From assembly GCA_963823095.1 (NCBI GenBank), contig CAWGKI010000006.1, positions 372,001-436,000 of the forward strand: a stretch of DNA of 64,000 nucleotides, written 5' to 3'. The translations under genes were made by a program, and so were the position numbers. Within the stretch, counting starts at the first letter, position 1. The number at the start of each line of letters is the position of its first letter. This document shows, piece after piece, positions 54,441 through 63,276 of the stretch. Below the pieces are notes generated by a model, which saw nothing but the letters and a program-made list of their open reading frames with translations, had not been told where the DNA came from and ran no database searches. The stretch is from CAIVVT01 sp963823095 (lineage in GTDB: Bacteria > Acidobacteriota > Terriglobia > Bryobacterales > Bryobacteraceae).

Positions 54441-55274
54441 CTACAGACCCTGAATGCTGCCCTGCGACATTTCCTTCAGGTTGAACTTCGCCTTGATCAT
54501 CATCGGGCCGAGAGCCGTCTCGAAGTTCAGCTCCTTCTCCCCGTTCTCAAGCGCCAGCGCCCGCGGGAACAAGAATAGCGTCACGCGTCCATCCGCGCCC
54601 TTCAGGCTTTCGACACGCTCGGGAGCGCGGGAATCGCCGCCTCCGATTCGCAGCGAGGTCGCTTCAGCCACTCGCGCCTGCATCTGTTTGCGACGCTCGT
54701 CGGCCTGCGCGGGGTCTTGACCGCCCCAGTCGCCGCCACCGTGCCGCTCGGGAGCCACCGTGGTGACGGAGATCACGTAGTAATCCTTGGCGAAGCCGGC
54801 CACGGCTTCGTTGAATTCCTTGGTTTCGGCGCGTGCGTTGGCCTCGCGGACCAAGGGAGCGCTCTCCCAGCGGACCACGGCAGCAGGCAGTGCGGGCATG
54901 CCGCCGCCACCCTCCATCCCGCCTTCATTGCCCATGCCTCCGCCACCGCCCATTCCACCGCCGCGGCCGCCGCCGCCACCCATACCTCCGCCACCGCCAT
55001 AGCCGCCACCGCCGCCCATCCCTCCACCACCGCCCATGCCGCCGCCGTATCCTCCGCGGCCACCGCCGCCTCCCATGCCTCGGCCTCCACGGCCTCCGCC
55101 CGAGCGGCTGGGGTCCATTTGCATAGGCACCGTTTTCGCCCAGGGTGACTTGGATAGGAACCTTGTCAGGTCCTTTTGCTGCCAATCGGCAGGCTTCTTG
55201 TCCTTCCAGACGTCGCCCGCCCACAGGGTTGCGGCCAAGGCCAGACCGCCAAAGACCCACATGGAACTCTTCAT
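54441..55274 (-). CDS. Secreted Gly/Met-rich repeat protein, unknown
   Basis: 277 residues from ATG 55274 with AAAGGAG upstream; the longer frame to 55502 has no signal or site. The signal peptide 'WVFGGLALAATLWAG' is followed by a short conserved part ('KKPADWQQKDLTRFLSKSPW') and then about 65 residues of GGGGMGGGG/GGRGGG repeats. A C-terminal domain follows ('DYYVISVTTVAPERHGGGDW', 'VTLFLFPRALALENGEKELN'). The Gly tract probably forms a flexible or elastic linker in the envelope. No family was recognised outside Acidobacteria-type GWxTD-like contexts. Confidence 0.7.
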   Translation of the reverse strand: MKSSMWVFGGLALAATLWAGDVWKDKKPADWQQKDLTRFLSKSPWAKTVPMQMDPSRSGGGRGGRGMGGGGGRGGYGGGMGGGGGMGGGGGYGGGGGMGGGGGRGGGMGGGGGMGNEGGMEGGGGMPALPAAVVRWESAPLVREANARAETKEFNEAVAGFAKDYYVISVTTVAPERHGGGDWGGQDPAQADERRKQMQARVAEATSLRIGGGDSRAPERVESLKGADGRVTLFLFPRALALENGEKELNFETALGPMMIKAKFNLKEMSQGSIQGL

Positions 55275-55404
55275 GGAATACTCCTTTTGGTTGCAGCGCA
55301 GACTGTCGCTGGCAGCCGATTCCCGTCCGCTTTCATTCCCAGACAAGATCGATCCCGCCGGGATTAGCGCGCGGCACTGCGAACTACGGCGTAGTCCGCC
55401 CCGC

Positions 55405-56604
55405 CTAGACTGCAAAGACGGAATTGATCGCCTTGAGGTAACCAAAACCATTTTCGACGTCAGGTTCCAGGTAGCTGCCTTCCGTCCACTCATTCCAGGC
55501 ATTGATCGTGAGGATTTTCGGCTGGTCTATGCGTGCGTCGAGGAACGCTTTGGCCTCAACCAGGGCAGCACGGAACGCCGCGGGAGTGTTGCCGCTCAGC
55601 GTAGCCATGAATGGATAGCCTACCGGGTCGAAGCGATCGGTCAGGCAGGTTCGCGGACTGGAATCCCAGCCCATGGTCACGTTCGGATGGTACGGCAGTC
55701 CAAACTCGCGCTCCGCGCCATTCCAATAGCGAACTGCGTCCGCGGCCACATCCCGGTAAGCCGTCTCGGGGAAGTCCTTCAATGGCGTGTGATGGATCCA
55801 GACATAGGAGGTGACGCTGTCGAATCCCAAGTACTTCAGCATCTGTCGCGGGTTTTCGAGAGCTTTCTCGCCGGGCAGGATCTTCACTCCCCAGGCGACG
55901 GCGTTGAGGTGCAATCCGTCGAATCCCGCCGCGCGCGTCTTGTCGCGAAAGCGCTTCAGGGCGTCTCGCGCTCGCTCCGCACCGCCCATGGCTTCCACGA
56001 AGCGGAAGGTCTCATAGATCGAAAAATAGGGCCTGCCCTCGACGCGCCAGTGCGAAGGGTGCGCGAAGTAGCGCTCCACGACACCATCAGTCATGCGGTC
56101 GAAGGTTTCTGGAGTCACCGCTCCAGCGTATTGAAGCTGTGGCGGGGAACTGCGCTTGGCGGGTTGGATATCCAGCCAGTCGTGATTGGCCCACATCAGG
56201 GCGAACTTGAGCCTGCCGTTATTGGCCGCCTTCAGGAATCCTTCGTCGAGACAGCGGTTCAAAAATGGACCGTCATTGTAGTGGTACCAATCGAAAATCC
56301 AGTGCGTGAGCGAATGGTCTGCAGCGGCATCGATCTTCTTCGCCATCACTCGCGGGTCCGATTCGTCTTCGTAGCCCCACAGTGGACGCTTGGGTTGTCG
56401 ATGCCCAGGAAATCGCGGCCGGGCCGCGCGCACGAGTTCCCATTCGGTCCAGCCCCTGCCGTGAGCCTTCTCATTGCGCGGATCGACGTGATAGTTCGGG
56501 AAATAATAGGCTCCAACCTGATAGCGCGGCTCCATAAGTGCTGCTGCGGCGATTGGCGCGGCAACGGCGGAGGCAAGAAAGGTTCGCCGGGTATGGTCGC
56601 TCAT
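55405..56604 (-). CDS. Exported GH99/WbsX-like glycan-active protein
   Basis: 399 residues. The leader 'HTRRTFLASAVAAPIAAAAL' is Tat-like. 'VGAYYFPNYHVDPRNEKAHG', 'LTHWIFDWYHYNDGPFL', 'FALMWANHDWLD' and the C-terminal 'ILTINAWNEWTEGSYLEPD' are hallmarks of WbsX/GH99-like barrels, where the final Glu/Asp segment lines the active site. Members are endo-mannosidase-like or unknown. It begins 1 nt after the small conserved protein, so the two are cotranscribed. Confidence 0.85.
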   Translation of the reverse strand: MSDHTRRTFLASAVAAPIAAAALMEPRYQVGAYYFPNYHVDPRNEKAHGRGWTEWELVRAARPRFPGHRQPKRPLWGYEDESDPRVMAKKIDAAADHSLTHWIFDWYHYNDGPFLNRCLDEGFLKAANNGRLKFALMWANHDWLDIQPAKRSSPPQLQYAGAVTPETFDRMTDGVVERYFAHPSHWRVEGRPYFSIYETFRFVEAMGGAERARDALKRFRDKTRAAGFDGLHLNAVAWGVKILPGEKALENPRQMLKYLGFDSVTSYVWIHHTPLKDFPETAYRDVAADAVRYWNGAEREFGLPYHPNVTMGWDSSPRTCLTDRFDPVGYPFMATLSGNTPAAFRAALVEAKAFLDARIDQPKILTINAWNEWTEGSYLEPDVENGFGYLKAINSVFAV

Positions 56605-56605
56605 T

Positions 56606-56866
56606 TCAGTCTTCCATGTATGGCTTGAAGCCGTTTTCTTTCATGATGTTGTGACAGGTTTCTTCATGATCTGGATGAACATAGAAGAACGCTCCGACAC
56701 GCTCACTCACGAAGATGAAGCCGCCACGGTAGGTATCGGTCTCGACCAGATAATCGAGGTCGGCCACCGTCAGGACCTGTTCCAGGCGCTTGGCTTCCTT
56801 CAACCGCTTCGCGATGTAGACCAGCGCCAGATCCTGGTCGCCAAAGAACTCTTCGTTGCGCAACAT
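56606..56866 (-). CDS. Small conserved protein of unknown function
   Basis: 86 residues from ATG 56866; an ATG 33 nt earlier is possible and neither has a clear ribosome-binding site. 'FFGDQDLALVYIAKRLKEAK', 'EQVLTVADLDYLVETDTYRG' and 'GFIFVSERVGAFFYVHPDHE' give a compact alpha/beta protein with no signal or membrane segment. It has the look of a DUF2007-like or regulatory fold, but no family was identified. It is coupled to the GH99/WbsX-like gene, 1 nt apart. Confidence 0.6.
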   Translation of the reverse strand: MLRNEEFFGDQDLALVYIAKRLKEAKRLEQVLTVADLDYLVETDTYRGGFIFVSERVGAFFYVHPDHEETCHNIMKENGFKPYMED

Positions 56867-56978
56867 GGTTAATACCGAGCCTAGCAACGATGCGGGCATG
56901 CCGGGGAAACGGAGCCACGACCGTGAGGGAGTGGTTGTTGTCCGTGTCTCCCAGCCGTTGATTGAACGTGAAAGCCCA

Positions 56979-57079
56979 CCTGGGAACGCCGATCTCCAGA
57001 TCGGCCAACTTGCAGTCTGAGCGGCAAACTGGCGCGAACATGCAAGACGCCAGCCGGTCTGGAGACTGGCGTTCCCAGG
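56979..57079. repeat. REPIN-like pair of inverted GATCTGGAGATC-type repeats
   Basis: Two copies of a short repeat face each other. The left reads CCTGGGAACGCC then GATCTCCAGATC; the right reads GGTCTGGAGACT then GGCGTTCCCAGG. The 12-bp ends are exact reverse complements, enclosing a further inner pair around CTTGCA/TGCAAG. The 101-bp unit lies in the divergent interval before dprA. A third, single copy is at 60001. Confidence 0.72.
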
Positions 57080-57154
57080 GTTTCAAGGCTTTGGGGAGAA
57101 GAATCGGAGAATTTCCGCCGTCTCTTGCACTCACTCAAAGAGAGAAGAGGAAGC

Positions 57155-58316
57155 ATGCCCGCCGCCGTCGTTGTACGCACTGAAGAAGAAACCCTGCACT
57201 GGCTCGCGTCTGTCGCTGACGGCGGGTCTTGGCCCTCGAAAAGCGCGCGACCTGTTGGCCCGTTATGGCAGTCCGCAAGCCATCTTCCGGACGTCGGCGA
57301 GCGAACTGGAGGCCTTCGGCCTGCACAGCGGCACGGCGCGTAACCTGGCCAGCGGCGTGGCTTTCGAAGAGGCCGCCACGCAGCATGATCGGCTGAAACA
57401 GGCTGGGGCTGCACTGATCCCATTCGACGACCCGCTCTATCCCGAGCAACTCCGCGAGATCTACGACCCACCGGTGGCACTGTTCGCCAAGGGCCGAATA
57501 GAGCTGCTGGAAACGGTGATGGTCGCCCTCATCGGCAGCCGCCGGGCAACGGCGTACGGCAAGGCCGTGTCGCAGAAGCTGGCTACAGAACTGTGTGCGG
57601 CCGGCGTGACCGTGACCAGCGGCATGGCGCGCGGGATCGATACGGCCGCGCATGAGGCTTCGCTTCAGGCGAGGGGCGCGACCATCGCCGTCTTTGGTTG
57701 CGGATTGGACCTGATCTACCCGACCGAGAATCGAAAGCTCGCCGCGCGGATCGCGCTGGAAGGGCTGCTGCTGAGCGAGTACCCGTTCGGATCGCCGGCC
57801 TATCCGCAGAATTTCCCGGTAAGGAATCGGATTATCAGCGGGCTCTCTTCCGGCGTGGTTGTGGTGGAAGGCGCACAGTACAGCGGATCGTCGATCACGG
57901 CCCGGCTGGCGTTGGATCACGGCCGCGAGGTCTTCGCGGTGCCGGGCAACATCACATCCACCATGAGCTACGGGCCGAATCTGCTGATCCGCCAGGGCGC
58001 GCAACTGGTGATTCAAACATCCGACATCCTGGACGGGCTGCCGGAGCAGGCCCGCCTGAAACTGGCCGCGTCGCGCAAGGAACGGCAAGAGCCGGAGCAA
58101 CAGGAGCTGTCGTATAACGAAGCGCCCGCGGCGACCAAGGAACTGGCCAAGAAGGTGGTCAAGCTCCTTCGCCCGGACACGCCGACGGCGCTCGACGACC
58201 TGTTGGATTCGCTGCCCGGCGCGAGCGCCTCGGAGACGATCGCGGTGTTGTTCGATCTGGAGCTGATGGGGTTGGTGAGGCAGATGCCGGGCAAGAGCTA
58301 CGTGCTGGTGTGGTAG
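57155..58316 (+). CDS. dprA: DNA processing protein DprA/Smf, apparent +1 frameshift near N-terminus
   Basis: ATG 57155 follows AGAGAAGAGGA and encodes 'PAAVVVRTEEETLHWLA'. Omitting T57209 continues 'LSLTAGLGPRKARDLLARYG', the DprA N-terminal HhH-like segment; as read, translation must start at a TTG (57171) without a site. The Rossmann-like core has 'VALIGSRRATAYGKAVSQKL', 'TVTSGMARGIDTAAHEASL', 'SEYPFGSPAYPQNFPVRNRI' and 'SGVVVVEGAQYSGSSITARL', with a winged-helix tail. It loads RecA on incoming single-stranded DNA during transformation. Confidence 0.87.
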
Positions 58317-58525
58317 AAAGCAGGACCGGGCTGATTGGTTGAAGATGGCGGCCATGGCGTCGCCCCGCAGACCTGGGATAGTCACCACCAGTGCGAGTTT
58401 GCGCTCTATGCCAATGGCTGTGCTAGACTTTTGATCTTTACCATCCGAGTGGCGCCCAAGTCCGCCGCAACTCACTAGCGTGTCCGGGAATCCAAACCGG
58501 GAGTGGGAATCGCGGAGACATCAGC

Positions 58526-59974
58526 ATGGTGACGCAGGCGCCTTTTCAAAACTATTGGTACGGGACGCCGTGGGACGAGATGTTCCACCCTGGCGGGCAA
58601 CCGCGCTCGCACTATGCACCGTTGATGCGAGTGCTGGAGCATCTGCCGGCGGAAGAGATCCGGCAGCGCAAGCAGGCCGCGGACCTGAGCTTCCTGCACC
58701 AGGGCATCACGTTCACCGTCTACGGCAAGAGCGAGGGCACGGAGCGAATCTTCCCGCACGACCTGATCCCGCGCATCCTCACCGCCGCCGAGTGGAACAA
58801 GATCGAGCTCGGTCTGACGCAGCGCATCACGGCTCTGAACGAATTCCTGCGCGATATCTACCATGAGCAGCGCATCCTGAACGACGGCGTGGTGCCGCGC
58901 GAATTGATCGCGAGCTGCCCGCATTTCCGCCGCGAGATGCGGGGCGTCTCGGTTCCGCGCGGAGCGTACGTCGCGGTCGCCGGCACGGACCTGGTGCGGC
59001 TGCCTTCGGGCGAGTTCGCGGTGCTCGAAGACAACCTGCGGGTGCCGAGCGGCGTCAGCTACATGCTGACCTCGCGGCAGGTGATGAAGCGCGTCTTTCC
59101 CTCGCTTTTGCGCGAGTGCCAGGTGCGCCCCATCGACCACTACGGCGCGGCGCTCTCCTCCACCCTGCGATCACTCGCGCCCGAGGGCCGGCCGGATCCG
59201 GTGATCGTCCTGTTGACGCCGGGCGTGTTCAATTCGGCCTACTTCGAGCACGCCTACCTGGCGCGCCAGATGGGCATCGAACTAGTGGAAGGGCGCGACC
59301 TGCTGGTGCACGACAACATCGTCTACATGCGAACCACCTCGGGGTTGAGGCGCGTGGACGTGATTTACCGGCGCATCGACGACGATTTCATAGACTCCCT
59401 GGTCTTCCGCAGCAACACCATTTTGGGCGTGCCGGGGCTGTTCAACGCGTATCGGGCGGGCAACGTCACACTCGCTAACGCCATCGGCACGGGCGTGGCG
59501 GACGACAAGGCCGTGTACGCCTACGTCCCGGCGATCATCAAGTATTACCTGGGCCAGGACGCGATCCTGCCCAACGTCGAGACCTATCTGCTTTCCGACG
59601 AGAGGGAGCGCAGCTACGTGCTCGAGAACCTCGACAAACTAGTGGTGAAAGCGGTTGGCGAATCGGGCGGCTACGGGATGCTGGTGGGCCCGCACTCCAC
59701 GAAGGCCGATCAGGAGGAGTTCCGACAGAGGATCCTCGCTAATCCGCGCAACTATATTGCCCAGCCGACGCTCGCGCTCTCGTGCGCGCCGTGCCTGGTG
59801 GAAGGCGAATCGATTGAGCCGCGCCACGTGGATCTCCGGCCATACATTCTGTTCGGCGACAAGGTGACCATCGTGCCCGGCGGATTGACGCGCGTCGCGC
59901 TGCGAAAGGGATCCCTGGTGGTGAACAGCAGCCAGGGCGGAGGCAGCAAAGATACGTGGGTGATGCAGAACTGA
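58526..59974 (+). CDS. Circularly permuted ATP-grasp protein (DUF404/DUF407)
   Basis: 482 residues. 'WYGTPWDEMFHPGGQPRSHY', 'LAYEP'-free N-terminus, 'RIFPHDLIPRILTAAEW' and 'VLEDNLRVPSGVSYML' mark the circularly permuted ATP-grasp type 1 fold, and 'VVKAVGESGGYGMLVGP' is the ATP-binding Lys/Gly loop. It is the first gene of a trio with alpha-E and transglutaminase. Comparative genomics has linked this trio to peptide bond formation and removal, but the substrate is not established. It precedes alpha-E by 64 nt containing a REP-like repeat. Confidence 0.88.
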   Translation: MVTQAPFQNYWYGTPWDEMFHPGGQPRSHYAPLMRVLEHLPAEEIRQRKQAADLSFLHQGITFTVYGKSEGTERIFPHDLIPRILTAAEWNKIELGLTQRITALNEFLRDIYHEQRILNDGVVPRELIASCPHFRREMRGVSVPRGAYVAVAGTDLVRLPSGEFAVLEDNLRVPSGVSYMLTSRQVMKRVFPSLLRECQVRPIDHYGAALSSTLRSLAPEGRPDPVIVLLTPGVFNSAYFEHAYLARQMGIELVEGRDLLVHDNIVYMRTTSGLRRVDVIYRRIDDDFIDSLVFRSNTILGVPGLFNAYRAGNVTLANAIGTGVADDKAVYAYVPAIIKYYLGQDAILPNVETYLLSDERERSYVLENLDKLVVKAVGESGGYGMLVGPHSTKADQEEFRQRILANPRNYIAQPTLALSCAPCLVEGESIEPRHVDLRPYILFGDKVTIVPGGLTRVALRKGSLVVNSSQGGGSKDTWVMQN

Positions 59975-60000
59975 GGGCGATAAGAGTTAGTCCCGGGAAA

Positions 60001-60028
60001 GGCCGATCTGGAGATCGGCGTTCCCAGG
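60001..60028. repeat. Single REP-like repeat between ATP-grasp and alpha-E genes
   Basis: A copy of the short repeat seen twice at 56979-57079, with the stem CCGATCTGGAGATCGG and the shared end CGTTCCCAGG. It lies just before the GGGGGAGGA ribosome-binding site of the alpha-E gene, so it could affect message structure there. Confidence 0.68.
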
Positions 60029-60038
60029 GGGAGGAAAT

Positions 60039-61005
60039 ATGCTGAGCCGCGTGGCTGACAACCTGTTTTGGATGAGCCGCTACCTGGAACGCGCCGAGCA
60101 CATCGCGCGGATCGTCCTGGTGCACCGAAGCCTCGAACTGGAGCAGCCTGATGCTGCGAACACGGGCCGCTGGCAGCGCGTCTTCCAGTCGCTCTCATTG
60201 ACTCCCCTCGCCGAAGGACCCTACCAATAGCGCGCTCACGCAGATCTGCTTCGGATTGGAAGGCCAGGTTTCCATAACTGCCGCGCTGGAGTTCGCCAGG
60301 AACAACGCGCGGCAGGTCCGCGAACAGATCTCCAGCGAAATGTGGGAGCAACTGAACCGGCTGTACCACGCAGTGCGGCGTTCCGACTTTGAGGACCATA
60401 ACGGAGAGATCGAGGAGTTCCTGCTCGCAGTGAAGGAAGGGGCGCACCTGTTCCACGGCGTGACAGATTCGACGATGAGCCACGGCGAAGGATGGCAGTT
60501 CATCCAGCTCGGCCAATCGCTGGAGCGGGCGATCAACACGGCGGCGCTGCTGGAAGTGCACTATCGCCATTTCTATCTGGAAGCGAGCTTCGATTCGGAG
60601 TGGGGCCCGGACGCAGCCGGCTACTTGGAATGGATCGGGCTGCTGAAGTGCGCGACGGCCTTCGAAGCCTATTGCAAGGTGCATACCGCCGCGGTCGATC
60701 CGCTGAACGTCGTGGAGTTTCTGCTGCTCGACGATCAGTTCCCGCACTCGATACGCTTCGTGGTGGACACGCTGCAAGCGGCTTTGGACACCATCGGCAG
60801 GCTCTCGCCGGGTCGCCGTGTCAACCGCGTGCAGAGAATCGCGGGGAGGCTGCAGGCGGAGCTGAGCTTCACGCAGATCGAAGAGGTGATGGACCGGGGG
60901 ATCGTCAACACGATGCAGCACATCCGTGAGAGCTGTTATGAGATCCACGACTGCGTCCACGAAGCGTTCGTGAGTTACCCCATCGAATCCGCTCTGGAGG
61001 TATGA
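60039..61005 (+). CDS. Alpha-E domain protein, apparent +1 frameshift
   Basis: ATG 60039 (GGGGGAGGA upstream) encodes 'MLSRVADNLFWMSRYLERAE', the alpha-E signature start, and runs to TAG 60228. Omitting C60225 joins 'LAEGPY' to 'NSALTQICFGLEGQVSITAA' and on through 'QVREQISSEMWEQLN' and 'LQAELSFTQIEEVMDRG' to 61005. The repaired length of about 321 residues is usual for the family. As read, only a fragment from 60256 remains. It lies between the ATP-grasp and transglutaminase genes, 1 nt before the latter's GTG. Confidence 0.8.
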
Positions 61006-61006
61006 A

Positions 61007-62008
61007 GTGTACTATCGCATCCGCCACCTCACCCGTTACGTCTACAACGCCGCGGTGCACGAGAGCTTGACCGAGGTGCGGATGCATCCACGCACGGAAG
61101 GGCGACAACGCTGTCTGGACTATCAATTGGCGGTAACACCCAAGGCGCGCGTGCACGTCTACCGCGACTTTCTCGGCAATTCGGTGCATCATTTCGGGGT
61201 CCCGGCGCCGCACAGCGAATTGAAGATCATGGCCGAGTCCGTGGTGGAGATGAAGGATTTCCCCGACATACCGGATGCGCTGGATCGGAGGGCCTGGGCC
61301 GAACTCGACGAGGAAGTGAAGCGTGGCGACTATTGGGAGATGCTGCTGCCCAGCCACTTCTCCCAACCGACTCCGTTACTGCTCGAGCTGGCGAACAGGC
61401 TGGACGCGGTGCGGCGGGACGATCCACTTCAACTACTGTACGAGTTGAATACGCGACTGCACGACGCGTTCGCCTATGAACCCGAATCGACGAACGTGGA
61501 TTCGCCGATTGACGATGCCTTGCGCCAGGGAAGTGGCGTCTGCCAGGATTTCGCGCACATCATGATCACGGTGGTGCGGGGTCTCGGTATCCCCTGCCGG
61601 TACGTGAGCGGCTACCTGCACCACAGCGGCGGCGCGCACGAGCGCTCGCGGGAAGACGCTACGCACGCCTGGGTGGAGGCGTGGCTGCCATCGATCGGCT
61701 GGACCGGATTCGACCCCACCAACGATTTACTGGCCCGCGAGAGGCACATCCGCACGGCCGTGGGACGGGACTACGCCGACGTGCCGCCGACGCGGGGCGT
61801 CTTCAAGGGCGACGCCGCGACGGCGATGGCCGTAGCGGTGAGCGTGACGTCCAACAACCAATTGCCACAGGAACTGGCCGAACTGGTGCTCCCAGACGAG
61901 CAGAGTTTCCCGCGCGACGTGCTGGCGCTGAATGCAAACACCGCACAGATGACGGAGTGGCGGCGGGAACAAGAGGTCCAGCAGCAGCAGCAACAACAGC
62001 AGCAGTGA
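61007..62008 (+). CDS. Transglutaminase-like cysteine protease/peptidase
   Basis: 333 residues from GTG 61007, with CTGGAGG upstream. The Bact_transglu_N domain ('YYRIRHLTRYVYNAAVHESL') is followed by the catalytic core: Cys in 'GSGVCQDFAHIMITVVRGLG', His in 'EDATHAWVEAWLPSIGW' and Asp in 'FDPTNDLLARERHIR'. The C-terminus ends in nine Gln, encoded by CAG/CAA repeats, which is not usual for the family. It closes the ATP-grasp/alpha-E/transglutaminase operon and is predicted to cleave or transfer peptide bonds. Confidence 0.9.
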   Translation: MYYRIRHLTRYVYNAAVHESLTEVRMHPRTEGRQRCLDYQLAVTPKARVHVYRDFLGNSVHHFGVPAPHSELKIMAESVVEMKDFPDIPDALDRRAWAELDEEVKRGDYWEMLLPSHFSQPTPLLLELANRLDAVRRDDPLQLLYELNTRLHDAFAYEPESTNVDSPIDDALRQGSGVCQDFAHIMITVVRGLGIPCRYVSGYLHHSGGAHERSREDATHAWVEAWLPSIGWTGFDPTNDLLARERHIRTAVGRDYADVPPTRGVFKGDAATAMAVAVSVTSNNQLPQELAELVLPDEQSFPRDVLALNANTAQMTEWRREQEVQQQQQQQQQ

Positions 62009-62200
62009 GGGGAAGCGCGTTCGTGAAGGGGACAGGGGCAATCCGGCGAAAGCGCTTCCCCCGGCGTGATGCGTTGACCGCCTTACGCTGACCCCATCGG
62101 CGAAGACAAGCAAATCGGCGACAGGTTGGGTCCTCCACATCACCTTCCGGTGGATGGGTGACGCCTTCCTGCAGAGCACTCAAGCTGTTAGTATCGGTCC

Positions 62201-62311
62201 GTGCAAAACCGAACGGAACCACGAACACTGTGGCAATGGATCCGCTACATTGTGGTCGCCATCATCGCCCTGTTCCTGGTCTGGATGATGCTGCGCATGT
62301 ACGTCTTTTGA
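62201..62311 (+). CDS. Small single-pass membrane protein, 36 residues
   Basis: GTG 62201 to TGA 62309-62311. After 'QNRTEPRTLWQWIRY' comes one transmembrane helix 'IVVAIIALFLVWMMLRMYVF'. The Trp-rich juxtamembrane part and short basic end fit a real membrane peptide. No clear ribosome-binding site is visible, which lowers confidence. It stands alone after the transglutaminase operon. Confidence 0.45.
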   Translation: MQNRTEPRTLWQWIRYIVVAIIALFLVWMMLRMYVF

Positions 62312-62541
62312 TCCCGGATTCCGGATCGCTGGCCTGACTCGGCGGCGCTGGATGCTCCGCCCCATGGGTCAATCTACGATAAGGCGGTTTACCGTCCACT
62401 TGCCCACTTTTCGTGTGGCCACTGGCCGTTCAGGCGCTCAACAGACCTGCCAATCACAGGGCAAGGTCGCCTCTCAGCACCAGAGTTTATTGGTGCGACA
62501 CATCGGGCGCTGTAGCACGATGGTTGAGGAGCAATCACTGA

Positions 62542-63276
62542 ATGGCAGAGCAACTGGCGAGCGATTATGTATCAGGCGGATACTACCTCACCCGACGCGT
62601 GAGTCGGACCGAGTACATGTCCCCGACCTTGATTCCTGACAAAGTGCTCAGCGCCTCTGGCTGCATCTGCGAGTTCTTCCCAGACGATTGGGCGATTGGA
62701 TGGGTCACCCAAAGCGATGAAGAACGCACGAAGGAAGCAGCGCACTTCGGCATTTCGGCAACAGACCTTCCTGGCGTCGTAGAGTGGGCGACAACGACGT
62801 TATCAACAGCGTTTGGATGGCCTTGCTCGTTCTATACGCTCGATGCGGCACTTGAAGCTCGCGCGATGTTCCTACCAGAGGCACTCGAAATTGTTGTATT
62901 TGGCTTAGGCATCCACTACTCCGATGTGAGTGACTTCGTGAAGGCCGCCGAGCCTCCTCCCCCTAAGCCTGGAATTGCCGCGATGGGCAAGACAGGCATC
63001 TACGAGTGCGTCAAGCGAGGTGAGCGGATTGCTCCCGGAGGACGCGCTGCCGGATTTGAACTTCTCGCTACTGCCTACGCGCTGCTCACTTGCTCGTGGC
63101 TGTGCAATGGGTTGGAGAAGGACTGCGCGGCTCAATTGGGGGTAGGCACAAATCAACAGGGGTTCGTCCAAACCTATGCTGACGCGTCGCGCTGCGCCGA
63201 ATTCATTTCGAGAGACGAGACTGGCGCAGAACCTGGATTGTGGCTTCCTTGGCTCTTGACAATCTACTCCACGTAG
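62542..63276 (+). CDS. Hypothetical protein, unknown family
   Basis: 244 residues. No signal or membrane segment is visible; the mid part has 'WAIGWVTQSDEERTKEAAHF' and 'EIVVFGLGIHYSDVSDFVKA', then a Pro run 'EPPPPKPG' acts as a linker to 'AAGFELLATAYALLTCSWLC'. Codon use looks less GC-biased than its neighbours. Sequences of this kind occur beside mobile or polymorphic-toxin genes, but no motif supports that here. Start site uncertain. Confidence 0.6.
   Translation: MAEQLASDYVSGGYYLTRRVSRTEYMSPTLIPDKVLSASGCICEFFPDDWAIGWVTQSDEERTKEAAHFGISATDLPGVVEWATTTLSTAFGWPCSFYTLDAALEARAMFLPEALEIVVFGLGIHYSDVSDFVKAAEPPPPKPGIAAMGKTGIYECVKRGERIAPGGRAAGFELLATAYALLTCSWLCNGLEKDCAAQLGVGTNQQGFVQTYADASRCAEFISRDETGAEPGLWLPWLLTIYST

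Noticed and set aside
54895..55095. Gly-coding repeat tract as a possible CRISPR or tandem-repeat locus
   Set aside because: The repeats are in frame with a signal-peptide-bearing protein and encode GGGM/GGRG units, so they are protein repeats.
55036..56628. 530-residue + strand open frame
   Set aside because: Antisense of the Gly-rich and GH99-like genes; no signal, site or motif.
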